Shown here piece by piece: positions 1-9,164 of a stretch of 64,000 bases of DNA. Origin of the DNA: Oscillospiraceae bacterium NTUH-002-81 (GTDB lineage: Bacteria > Bacillota > Clostridia > Lachnospirales > Lachnospiraceae); contig CP136052.1 of assembly GCA_032620915.1 (NCBI GenBank), positions 2,791,001 through 2,855,000 on the forward strand, in the 5' to 3' direction. How positions within the stretch are numbered: the stretch's first letter is position 1; every line of letters starts with the position of its first letter. Made by a program: the position numbers and the translations under genes. The notes under the pieces are model-generated. The model saw only the letters and a list, made by a program, of their open reading frames with translations, had not been told where the DNA came from and did no database searches.

Positions 1-1629
1 CCAACGGGAAATGATCCTTGCGATCTCCTCATCCGTCACCGCCTCGTGTACCAGAGAAAGATCCCGGTTCTTCACCGCCTCTTCCTCCTGCTCCAGCTGC
101 TTCTTCAGCTGCGGCAGACGGCCATACTGCAGCTCCGCTGCCTTCTCCAGGTCATAGTTCTGCTGGGCGGTCTGGATCTGCTTGTTCAGGCTCTCGATCT
201 CCTCACGGATCTTCTGCAGCTTCTCCACCGAGTGTTTCTCGTTGTCCCAGCTTGCCTTTTTCGCATTAAACGTATCCCGCAGCTCTGCCAGCTCCTTCTG
301 CAGATCTGCCAGACGCTCCTGGCTCAGTTTATCCGTTTCTTTTTTCAGTGCAGCCTCCTCAATCTCCAGCTGCATGATCTTTCTGCGCATCTCATCCAGC
401 TCTGCCGGCATGGAATCCAGCTCCGTCTTGATCAGGGCACACGCCTCATCCACCAGGTCGATGGCCTTATCCGGCAGGAACCGGTCGGAAATATACCGAT
501 GGGAAAGGGTTGCCGCAGCCACCAGGGCCGCATCGGTGATCTTTACTCCATGGAATACCTCATAGCGCTCTTTCAGGCCACGAAGGATGGAAATGGTATC
601 CTCCACTGTAGGCTCATCCACCATCACCGGCTGGAAACGACGTTCCAGAGCCGCATCCTTTTCAATATACTGCCGATACTCATTCAGCGTGGTGGCACCG
701 ATACAGTGCAGCTCGCCTCTTGCCAGCATGGGCTTTAACATATTGCCCGCATCCATGGCACCATCCGTCTTACCTGCGCCCACAATGGTGTGAAGCTCAT
801 CAATAAACAGAATGATCTGCCCATCGCTGTTTTTCACTTCCTCCAGCACCGCTTTCAGACGTTCCTCAAACTCGCCCCGGTATTTGGCGCCTGCCACCAG
901 GGCACCCATATCCAGTGCAAATAATTTCTTATTCTTTAATCCCTCCGGCACGTCGCCTCGGACAATACGCTGGGCCAGACCTTCCACAACGGCCGTCTTA
1001 CCAACACCAGGCTCACCGATGAGCACCGGGTTATTCTTTGTCTTACGGGACAGGATCCGCACCACGTTACGGATCTCGCTGTCACGGCCGATCACCGGAT
1101 CCAGCTTCTGGTCTCTGGCCCGCTCCACCAGGTCGTAGCCGTATTTGTTCAGTGTATCATAGGTTGCTTCCGGATTGTCACTGGTCACCCGCTGGTTGCC
1201 TCTCACTGTGGACAGGGCCTGCAGGAAACGCTCTCTCGTGATGCCATATTCCCGGAAAATGTCCTTCATGGCCGGACTGGGCTCCTTCAACAGTGCCAGG
1301 AACAGATGCTCCACGGAAACATACTCGTCTCCCATCTGCTTGGCCTCATCCTCAGCCCCCAGCAATGTCTTGTTCAGGTACTGGCCGATATACGCCTGGC
1401 CGCCGGACACCTTGGGCCGTCTGCTCAGCGCATTCTCCACACGCCCTTTGAAATGCTGCTGGTTAATCTCCATTTTCTCAATCAGTTTCCAGATCAGGCT
1501 GTCCTCCTGGGTCAGCAGACTGTACAGCAGGTGCTCCTGCTCGATTTCCTGATTGCCATATTCATAGGCGATTTTCTCACATTCATTGACTGCCTGAAGC
1601 GATTTCTGCGTAAATTTACTGATGTTCAT
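1..1629 (-). CDS. clpB: ClpB disaggregase, 5' part (runs off left edge)
   Basis: Hsp100 AAA+ chaperone that, with DnaK, extracts polypeptides from cytoplasmic aggregates. About 543 N-terminal residues are present: Clp N-domain (about 1-145), first nucleotide-binding domain with Walker [10 protein letters not shown] near residue 205 and Walker B ILFIDELH, and the charged coiled-coil middle domain (about 400-530). This middle domain separates ClpB from ClpA/ClpC. The second ATPase domain lies outside the window. The start ATG at 1629 is preceded by a GGAGGAG ribosome binding site. It is controlled by the CIRCE/sigma-A promoter about 70-110 bases upstream, so heat-shock control through HrcA is expected. 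Confidence 0.95.
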   Translation of the reverse strand, partial: MNISKFTQKSLQAVNECEKIAYEYGNQEIEQEHLLYSLLTQEDSLIWKLIEKMEINQQHFKGRVENALSRRPKVSGGQAYIGQYLNKTLLGAEDEAKQMGDEYVSVEHLFLALLKEPSPAMKDIFREYGITRERFLQALSTVRGNQRVTSDNPEATYDTLNKYGYDLVERARDQKLDPVIGRDSEIRNVVRILSRKTKNNPVLIGEPGVGKTAVVEGLAQRIVRGDVPEGLKNKKLFALDMGALVAGAKYRGEFEERLKAVLEEVKNSDGQIILFIDELHTIVGAGKTDGAMDAGNMLKPMLARGELHCIGATTLNEYRQYIEKDAALERRFQPVMVDEPTVEDTISILRGLKERYEVFHGVKITDAALVAAATLSHRYISDRFLPDKAIDLVDEACALIKTELDSMPAELDEMRRKIMQLEIEEAALKKETDKLSQERLADLQKELAELRDTFNAKKASWDNEKHSVEKLQKIREEIESLNKQIQTAQQNYDLEKAAELQYGRLPQLKKQLEQEEEAVKNRDLSLVHEAVTDEEIARIISRW

Positions 1630-1697
1630 AAAATCTCCTCCCTGAGTCTTCTATTGCACAATCATTTTCATGATATCTGTTTTCTTGTTCTATTCGC

Positions 1698-1740
1698 ACT
1701 ATAACGCATATTGTTAGCACTGTCAAGTATTGAGTGCTAA
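1698..1740 (-). promoter_or_regulatory. clpB promoter with CIRCE operator
   Basis: The inverted repeat TTAGCACTG-N9-GAGTGCTAA (1714-1740) matches the HrcA-binding CIRCE element with one mismatch. On the minus strand a perfect -35 TTGACA (1721-1726) sits partly inside the repeat, followed by a 17-base spacer and -10 TATAGT (1698-1703). HrcA bound here would cover the -35 box. The repeat mismatch falls where the operator must also supply the last bases of TTGACA. Confidence 0.93.
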
Positions 1741-1753
1741 TTTTATATTTATT

Positions 1754-2353
1754 TTATTCTTCCATGGTTTCTTCCAAAATGGCAAGGCATTTTTTCATGG
1801 AAGCCTCAAATTCCTCATCATTATTATTCTGAAAAGTGATCAGATCATCCTTCACGGCCGGATCATCCAGATTCTCGGGAACGGAAAAATTGCACCCGGC
1901 AATATACTCATCCCAGTGCGCCAGTTTCCACGTATCCCGGTCGGAATTCCTTGCGATCATCCGCTGGTGGACAACCTCCGGGGATGTCTCCACCCATACC
2001 ACCACCAGGGTGGCGTTCTTCTCAGCCAGCTTTGCTTTCAGCCGGTTGATATAATCCATATCCCGGATCTCTCTTGTAAACGGTGCGTTGATCAGCACGA
2101 TATCATCATAATTCAATGCTTCCAGTGCAAGGTCAACCACACATTCGTACTCATAATCTCTGATGTTTTCTTCAAAGAACTGGCTGCTGCGGTCGTAAGG
2201 CTGTCCTGCCACTTTAAAAATCTGCCTAGAAAGAGCAATCAGCGTATCCTTGTCCAGATACACCACGTGCTGCAGACGTTCTGCCAGCGCTTTTGAAATA
2301 AATGTCTTTCCGCATGCCGGCGGGGAAGTTACCAGGATCAGCTTCTTTACCAT
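1754..2353 (-). CDS. P-loop kinase/AAA-type ATPase, small
   Basis: A 199-residue cytoplasmic protein of the P-loop nucleoside/shikimate-kinase or zeta-toxin-like fold. The N-terminal motif SPPACGKTFISK (GxxxxGK[ST]) is the phosphate-binding loop. It is followed by a strand ending in DKD and a Walker-B-like strand IVLINAPF, and the RMIARNSDRD stretch resembles a kinase lid. Substrate unknown. I place the start at ATG 2353, eight bases after AAAGGAG; an in-frame GTG nine bases upstream overlaps that ribosome binding site. It lies downstream of hsp20 behind a terminator, so it is probably not strongly co-transcribed with it. It ends just before the clpB CIRCE element. Confidence 0.7.
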   Translation of the reverse strand: MVKKLILVTSPPACGKTFISKALAERLQHVVYLDKDTLIALSRQIFKVAGQPYDRSSQFFEENIRDYEYECVVDLALEALNYDDIVLINAPFTREIRDMDYINRLKAKLAEKNATLVVVWVETSPEVVHQRMIARNSDRDTWKLAHWDEYIAGCNFSVPENLDDPAVKDDLITFQNNNDEEFEASMKKCLAILEETMEE

Positions 2354-2395
2354 AACAGTCACTCCTTTATTTCACATCTGTTAAAAATATCTGTC

Positions 2396-2431
2396 AAAAA
2401 ACCGGAGGAGCCGGTAACTTCTGCCGGCTCC
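2396..2431 (-). terminator. Rho-independent terminator after hsp20
   Basis: Perfect 8-bp stem GGAGCCGG/CCGGCTCC (2407-2414 with 2424-2431) followed on the minus strand by TCCGG and a run of six T (2396-2401), eleven bases past the hsp20 stop. Confidence 0.88.
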
Positions 2432-2441
2432 CCTAGGAAAA

Positions 2442-2906
2442 TCAGCCTTCAATGGCAATGGTGCTCTTCTGTTCCACTGCCTTTGCTTCCTTCTTCGGAA
2501 CAAACAGCTTCAGCACACCATGACGGAACTCGGCCCTGATATCCTCCTGCTCTACATTGGCTCCTACATAGAAGCTTCTGCTGCAGGCTCCGGCATAACG
2601 CTCCCGTCTGATGTAACGGCTCTCCTTCGCCTCATCCTCCTGATCCAGTCCCTTGCTGGCACTGATGGTCAGATAACCGTTATCCAGGACTGCCTGGATC
2701 TCTTCCTTCTTGAATCCCGGAAGGTCAACCAGCAGTTCATAGCCATCCGCTTTCTCACGGATATCGGTCTTCATCATCCGGTCACCCTTGCGGCCGTAAA
2801 GCTTCTTCTCCGCTTTCTTCAGATCTTTGTCATTGTAGAAAAACGGAAACGAGTCATCAAAAAAGCTATCAAATAAATTTTCTCCAAAAATACTGGGCAT
2901 CATCAT
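2442..2906 (-). CDS. Small heat-shock protein (Hsp20/alpha-crystallin)
   Basis: A 154-residue ATP-independent holdase that binds unfolding proteins in the cytoplasm and keeps them refoldable. Residues about 47-145 form the alpha-crystallin domain, with the typical MKTDIREKADGYELLVDLPG opening and the closing GVLKLFVPK strand. The short N-terminal segment is rich in Phe (FDSFFDDSFPFFYN), as is usual for the client-binding arm. Start ATG 2906 lies nine bases after AGGAG; two further ATG codons follow at once. A CIRCE promoter about 140 bases upstream gives a long, structured leader, and a terminator follows, so it appears monocistronic. Confidence 0.95.
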   Translation of the reverse strand: MMMPSIFGENLFDSFFDDSFPFFYNDKDLKKAEKKLYGRKGDRMMKTDIREKADGYELLVDLPGFKKEEIQAVLDNGYLTISASKGLDQEDEAKESRYIRRERYAGACSRSFYVGANVEQEDIRAEFRHGVLKLFVPKKEAKAVEQKSTIAIEG

Positions 2907-2949
2907 AAGTCATTTCTCCTCTCAAATATATATGCTTGTTTATGGTCTG

Positions 2950-3028
2950 CATCTGTGGGTTTTTCTATCACCCGCAGATGTTATTTCCCGGAACTGGTAC
3001 CGGGATACATGTAGATCTTTTGTATCCC
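2950..3028 (-). promoter_or_regulatory. Structured 5' leader of hsp20 mRNA
   Basis: Between the predicted transcription start (about 3040) and the hsp20 start codon lie three consecutive inverted repeats: 3002-3009 with 3021-3028 (GGGATACA/TGTATCCC), 2987-2991 with 3000-3004 (CCCGG/CCGGG, overlapping the previous one), and 2950-2960 with 2970-2980 (11 pairs including one G-T). None covers the ribosome binding site at 2916-2920 directly. Confidence 0.5.
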
Positions 3029-3046
3029 TTTCCTTGTTCTATGTGT

Positions 3047-3089
3047 ACTATATCACGCATTGTTAGCACTGTCAATAGGTGAGTGCTAA
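3047..3089 (-). promoter_or_regulatory. hsp20 promoter with CIRCE operator
   Basis: TTAGCACTG-N9-GAGTGCTAA at 3063-3089 has the same single mismatch to CIRCE as the clpB copy. The minus-strand -35 TTGACA (3070-3075), a 17-base spacer and -10 TATAGT (3047-3052) form a consensus sigma-A promoter overlapping the operator. hsp20 and clpB therefore appear to share HrcA control. Confidence 0.93.
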
Positions 3090-3115
3090 CTTTTTTGTGA
3101 AGATTTTGTGAACGC
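3072..3115. repeat. Left imperfect direct repeat of the BREX island
   Basis: TCAATAGGTGAGTGCTAA (3072-3089) and ATTTTGTGAACGC (3103-3115) recur at the far end of the island as TCAAGAGGTGCGTGCTAA (23984-24001) and an identical 13-mer (24004-24016). The left copy includes half of the hsp20 CIRCE and has about 11 extra bases between the two blocks, partly a second TTTTGTGAA. Confidence 0.7.
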
Positions 3116-3217
3116 TACAAGCCATGCAAAATGGTGAAAAAAGACGCCCTGCTAGTTTTGGGGAGCTACTATTCTTTTTTTTTTAATCTAATGCTCTTCT
3201 ACTATATGTATTTTTCA

Positions 3218-4372
3218 TCACTCTGCCGCTTTATATCCAGCATTCGTAATTACATAAATTGCTTCGCCTTTTCTTTCAATATATTTTGCTTGTAAACAAG
3301 CATTAAGCGCTTCTTCCCAAACAGCATATTCACGTCTATCTGGATACTCCTTAGCAACTACTTCGCTACCTATCTGAATATATGTGCCTGATTCCAAATC
3401 AAAGGCTATCAAAATCTGTCCTTCTGGTACAGCTGCCGCTTTTTTAAGGAGTTGCTTCATTTCCTCTGTAATTGAGACAGATGCAATGCCGACATTCTCC
3501 TTTTGGGTTGATACATCGCCGTTTATTTCACGAATAAACTTGTCCCTTGCTTCTTCCCAAATAATATCTTCATTATCTGAAATATCAAATTCTGATTCTA
3601 ATTCCCGTCTTAACTGATTCAGACGATCTTTTACTTCTGAACGATCACCATCTAACTTAATAGCAATACAGGCACTTCCAATTACACCTTTCATTTCTGA
3701 AAAATCAAAGCCTGGAAGAAGAAGTGACGTTGCATTTGCTCTTAGTACCCATGCTGCGCCCATTTCATTTAAGCTGACTGGACTTTCGTAATATTCTGGC
3801 GAATGTACGAAAATAATATGTAAGGCATAATTAAGAAACCGTTCCCTTAAAAAGTCAAAAATATTGGCTCCATTTGGTATTCCATATCCCGGAAGGGAAC
3901 TACAAAAAATATCTCTGCGAGGACTTAAATTGATTGAACGAAGTAAATCCGCAATTTTTGCAACTTGATCCTTATTCTTGGAAGAATGACTTATAAATAT
4001 AAGCGGTTTCTTTTTCATACCAGAAGCACCTCCTTGTAAGTGTGACAATTCTGACTCTTTTTTTTCGTCTGGATAATATCTATCAATATTTTTTCTAATA
4101 GCCTGAAGTTTTCCAACAAGCTCAATAAAATACTTTTTCTCTGTAAAACCATCCAGGCGCTTGCCACACAAATTAATAGTTTCCCATACAAAAGTGTCAT
4201 GAGTTCGATCATAAATTCCCTGTAATTCCAATTTTATTTCTTGAAGCCAATTTTGAAATTCAGGCACATCACTGATCCGTTCAAATGATGTTCCCATGCC
4301 GCCATCAAACGGATGAAACATCTTTTCTATTTCTTTTCGTGAATCTATAAGTTCAATTAAGTCTTTCTTCAA
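3218..4372 (-). CDS. TIR-domain protein, last gene of the BREX operon
   Basis: A 384-residue protein. Residues about 1-115 form a helical N-terminal region. A TIR domain follows (about 122-250), opening with PLIFISHSSKNKDQ and carrying SLNEMGAAW, whose Glu is the candidate NAD-cleaving residue. A C-terminal segment ends in a winged-helix-like EALNACLQAKYIERKG. TIR domains in bacterial defence usually hydrolyse NAD or make cyclic ADP-ribose signals; activity here is inferred. The reading frame opens with TTG directly after the brxL stop (TAATTG), preceded by GGGGGTAGAG, so translation is probably coupled to brxL; ATG at codon 18 is the alternative. The gene is clearly AT-richer than brxL (19 G/C in 3901-3960), suggesting separate origin. 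Confidence 0.85.
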   Translation of the reverse strand: MKKDLIELIDSRKEIEKMFHPFDGGMGTSFERISDVPEFQNWLQEIKLELQGIYDRTHDTFVWETINLCGKRLDGFTEKKYFIELVGKLQAIRKNIDRYYPDEKKESELSHLQGGASGMKKKPLIFISHSSKNKDQVAKIADLLRSINLSPRRDIFCSSLPGYGIPNGANIFDFLRERFLNYALHIIFVHSPEYYESPVSLNEMGAAWVLRANATSLLLPGFDFSEMKGVIGSACIAIKLDGDRSEVKDRLNQLRRELESEFDISDNEDIIWEEARDKFIREINGDVSTQKENVGIASVSITEEMKQLLKKAAAVPEGQILIAFDLESGTYIQIGSEVVAKEYPDRREYAVWEEALNACLQAKYIERKGEAIYVITNAGYKAAE

Positions 4373-6491
4373 TTACTCTACCCCCAACGCCTTAAACACC
4401 GCATCTTCCGCACTCTGATATGGAATCAACTGAAATGCACTCATCAGATCAGCCGGAACACTTGCGAAATCAACAAATGATGTACTCGGAATTAGCACCT
4501 TCTTTGCGCCACTATCCAAGCACACCTGAAGTGTATTGGCAAGTTCATCCACCTTTATCATTGTGCCACTAATTGTTATATCTCCCAACACTGCCAAGTT
4601 GCTGACAACAGGCTTTCCAAGGGCAATCGAACAAAGCGCAATCAACGTAGGAAGTGCCAGTTTATCTGTCATGCCGATGCCCTGCAAATCCTGATAATTG
4701 ATGATGTAGTCTTTGGTCGATGTACTGATAGCGCCACTGATCCGATTGCCGTTGGCTTTCAGATAATTAAATGCCGTGTTCACCGCTTCCTTGCATTTAG
4801 AATCACTGCCTAATCCTGTCCGTTCAATTTTGCCATTGCCCGGAAGCATCTGGCTTTCCAAACGGAATACACCAATCATGCCGCTTTTTCCTCTGGATAC
4901 GGTATAAATCTGTCCCGGATTACACATTCCATCCGGTATCAGCTTACCGCCACCCTGTTCTGGTACGGAAACATAATGTTCTGACATATCTTCTAGATCT
5001 ATATAGGAGAAGTTCACATCATAAAACTCCATACCACCCAGCTTCTTCAACTGCTCCTTGACGCGGCGACGCATTTCCAATGCAATTTGAATAATTTCTT
5101 CCAGTTCTTCTTTGGTAAACTCACCATTTGGATACATCAACTTCAGATAACCGTCTATCATACGACGAACCGCAATTGTGTCACGCTGATTCAAATTTCT
5201 TCCTAAACGGAAATAATGGTCAAATGCATCTCCATATTGCTCCTTGCGAAGTTCTCGGATGAACTCTGCCAAATAGTCACTGATAAAACCGTAATCATCG
5301 GTAAAATGCTCCGGTCTGAACTTCGGTATCTCCCATCCTGGAAGATAACAGTGCATACGATCAAGAAATGCTGTATCTGTTCCCATTTCCTGCGGAAAAG
5401 GTGCAAACAGACTGGATGTTTTCAACAGCACGTCCACACTTTGATTGATATTTCCCACAAATACCATGGACGCAGTAGCAGCTTTTTCTTCTTTGCCACG
5501 GGCAAAAGAGCCGGATGCCATGTAATCCTTCATAATCTGAATGCCATCTTTATCTTTAAACTTGATACCTGCCACTTCATCAAAGGCTACACAGTCCCAT
5601 AAGCCGACCAGTCCGACCGTTTTGCGTCCCATATTGTAAAACAGGTTTGCAACCGTCGTCTGTCCACCGGAAATCAAAATACTGTTTGGTGAAATCTCTT
5701 TGTAAAGATGAGATTTACCGGTGCTTCTCGGTCCAAGCTCACAAAGGTTAAAATTATTCTCAACTAATGGAATCATACGGGTCAAAAGTAACCATTTCTC
5801 ACGGTATGTAAATTCATCCGGTTCCATTCCGATAGAACGAAGAAGGATATCCAACCATTCATCTTTCGTAAAAACTTTTCGTCCCTGCTTCAGTTCATCA
5901 ATATCAATGTGCGGCATCTGGATCGGTGTCAGCTTACGGATACTGATTGGTGAAATATCTTTCTGCTTTTTCTGTTTGGAACGAAGTGGATTTCCATCAA
6001 TGTCCTCAATCCCAAAATTATTGTCGCCTTCAACCTCATAATCCAGCTGAACAATACACCAGATACCGCCACAGAGCAGGCGATCAAATTTTTCCGGATA
6101 TTCGTCGGCAATTGGTACATTACCAACGCCCAAATTAGAAAACTCTGCAAAAAAGCAATCCTTTTTCATATCCAGTCGAACAGTCACCATATCAATGATT
6201 GTGTGACTGCCTTTTTTTACGCAGCTGAGACAGAATTTTCTGTGATTCATCCGGGCGTACAAAGTTGTCAGCAAGAATACGCTTCACATTCTGTACGCCT
6301 TTCTCTATAACAGTCTCATCATCTGAACTGCAATACTGTCCCAACAAGAACTCAAGAACATACACTGGGACATTCGCCCCTTCTTTAATTTTCTTTGTCA
6401 GGTCTTTCCGAACAATCTTACCGTCAAAGTTCTGACGGAGCTTGTTCTTTATTTCTTCGCGGGTACTTTCATCCTCTGCAAATTGCTCCAT
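4373..6491 (-). CDS. brxL: BrxL, Lon-like AAA+ BREX protein (one apparent +1 shift)
   Basis: Terminal core component of type 1 BREX, a AAA+ DNA-binding motor with a Lon-related C-terminal domain, needed for phage restriction in several systems. The N-terminal 90 residues (GKIVRKDLTKKIKEG, VPVYVLEFLLGQYC) and the rest (SNLGVG, GGIWCIVQLDYE, Walker A GPRSTGKSH) lie in two frames joined at a seven-base A tract (coding strand; 6212-6218). With six A the reading frame is 705 residues, normal for the family. The Lon-like region is recognisable (LGDITISG) but I see no canonical Ser-Lys dyad. Start ATG 6491 follows GGAGGAG; an earlier in-frame ATG overlaps the pglZ stop. Confidence 0.92.
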
Positions 6492-6511
6492 CTTTCTCTC
6501 CTCCTGCGGCA

Positions 6512-9155
6512 TTAATTAAAAAAATCAAACTCGTCCACCGCAAAGGCGATGTCAATCTGAAATGGCTCTCGCTGTGGCATCTGTAATCCCTGTTCATCTG
6601 CAATTACTAGATAATAAGTAGCTGTATTGCTGTATTTTAGAGATTTTAGATTAAACTGACAACGGAAAGTTCTTTCTGCACCATTATCGCTGGTCTTATC
6701 TGCAATAATCTTCTGAATATCACTAATCTGCTTGCCGTCCTCATCTGTAAAGTAAACCTGATAGTTTGCAGCTTCACGGTTTGTACTTACCGCATCTTTT
6801 TGATAGAAGTTCAACGAAAAAATCATATTGCTGATTTTACGGTTTGCGGACAGTAAATTGACCGTTACCGGCTTGGTATCATATTTCTGTTTATTACGCT
6901 TGTATTCTATAGAATCATTGCGGAGATAATGATACTCAATCACCGGAACAACCATTTCCTGTAAACTGATACCACCATGCACAAAATTCATACCGCCGCC
7001 ATTCATTTTGATACGAATACTTTCTCTCGGTGCAAATCCATCAAATTCTGTATTTCCGCCCAGGAATTTTACAGGCATCAAGTAATCTGGTTGCACACCC
7101 TTCTGCATAATTGCATATCTTCTGCCATACTCCACACATCGCTTGATACTTTCTTTTTTTTGTAATGTCAGAGTTTGTTACATCCACATCAAAAAAGCCT
7201 CTTTTATCTACTTTGTCCTCTTCCTTCAAAGGACTGTATGTATAAAGAAATCCATGATCTGCCGTAATTAGAATATTCGTTCCACCAAATTCATTTACAA
7301 TGATACGCACAAGATTCTTCAATTCTGAAATTGCCTTGTCACACGCAGCAAAAACTGCAGTATCCGAAGTGTGGCTGGCTTCATCAATGGTATCGTGGTA
7401 AATATAGACCACATCCATACCTTTTACCAAAGCACTTCTTTCCGCTCGTTTCATAGCAATGATGTCATTATACTTTAAGGCCACGCTTGCTGAATCTTTT
7501 GTTTTCAGAACCTTGTCCCTATAAGTACTTGCCGTAGACTGTCCATCTGCCAAAACCGTCAAAATATCGTTCCGAACCTCTACTGTCAGTTCTTTGTGCG
7601 GCAACAAAGCTGCCATACCAAACTTTGTAGTAGAAGGGAAGATACTCTGCATACTGCTGATAGAAACCTTACTTTGCGTTTCTCGCTGAAGCTGATCTGC
7701 CATCGTAGCTGCCACTTCATAACGCATGGCATCTGAGATAATTACAAATACTTTCGTATCCGAGGTTTGAATACGGGAACGGTAAAAATCCTCCTGTTGC
7801 GGTACTTCCAGAACTTTACCGTAAGTTGCCAGTTCATCCGCACATACATCTGACCAGTTGTTGCCCAACTCACCTAAGAACCAATGATTATAGAGTCCTT
7901 CCACTTTATCGACAACGTGCTTGAATAGATCATCCAGCAGAATATTGGAAGTCTCCAAACTCTTTTGAAAACTAAGATGGAATAAACGGTAATAAGTATC
8001 CATCTGATAGTAACTCTCTGTATATTCTTTCCAGATACTTTTCGCTTCTGCGGTATGGAATCCGGCAGAATGTTCCTTAAAGAAACTTTGCATATTCGCC
8101 ACTTGTAAGATACCGTCATAAAAATTCTCAAATGGCTCATACCATACACAAGTTCTCCGTTCTTCAACGGTATCCGTAATGGTATCCACATCAATGATAT
8201 GGTCACTAATCTCTGTCATTATCTTTGTCAGAATCACTTCATTAATACACGGAAAGCACTCTGTTCCTACCAAATCCTCTACTGCCAGCTTTTCAAAGCG
8301 CTGATGCAGATGAGCTTCATCCTCAACATAACGTGCCACATCATATAATTGCGGAATGTTATCACTATGAAGCCATTCAGAAATAAAATCATAGCAATAT
8401 GCCTGATGTGGTATGGAAATAAAACCGTCCAGTCCGGCAAGATATTCCTGCCGCATGGTACGGGTCGCCGCGGTTAAAAGCAGATGAATTGCCAACCGCC
8501 CAAGGTCTGGTTCTTCCTCCACAAATCCGCATCTCTGACGAACCATCGCCCAAAATGCTGCGTCTGCATGATATTTTACAAGATCCTGATAAACCGTGTT
8601 ATTATTCAAATCCAGTCCCGCCTGGAACACACTACGGAGAATCATATTAGGCTGTGCATCTTTCAATCCACAGATTACCGCCATGACAGCCATGTGTAAC
8701 TGTGCCGGTGTTTCCGGAACTTTATTCTGTGTACTGACTTTCAAACGACGGTCTTTCGCATTGAAATAAGCACGATAATTTTTAACCTGTTTCCTCATTG
8801 CCGGATTTGATATAAGTCCCATCTCATCCATCCAGATAGAAATCAGATCCGCCCGAAACTCTTCGCTGTAAAGCTCCACATCCAGAAGCCAGTTATCATC
8901 AGGGCGGTTATAGACACACGGACTGTAAACCAGATAATTTGTGGTCAAATCATCTACTGAAAGCAGTTTTTTTACAGAAAACGCATTATTTCCAGTCAGT
9001 GCAATCACCTTTGCATTTTCCAAAACCACTTCATCCAGCTTATCCTCAAATTCCTTATCTTCATCGTACCAGAAAATGATACGACGCTGATAAAACTCAG
9101 GAAGAGGTGCAGCAAACCTGCGATTTAAATCTTGTATTATTTTATCTGTATCCAT
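6512..9155 (-). CDS. pglZ: PglZ, alkaline-phosphatase-fold BREX protein (one apparent +1 shift)
   Basis: Core BREX component of the alkaline phosphatase superfamily, thought to act with BrxX/PglX and BrxB in distinguishing self from non-self DNA. Visible metal-site motifs are FVIISDAMRYE and ITADHGFLY; the N-terminal FYQRRIIFWYDEDKEF is typical of type A PglZ. The frame breaks at an eight-base A tract (7154-7161); with seven A it reads through ESIKRCVEYGRRYA into the C-terminal domain, giving 880 residues, family-typical. As written, translation stops at 7041 after about 24 unrelated residues. Start ATG 9155 follows AGGAGG. It lies only ten bases downstream of the AlbA_2 gene. Confidence 0.93.
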
Positions 9156-9164
9156 GCTGTCCTC

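Noticed and set aside
3118..3217. Terminator of the BREX operon
   Set aside because: A weak CCCC/GGG pairing followed by T6 exists near 3150-3170, but the stem is too short to call.
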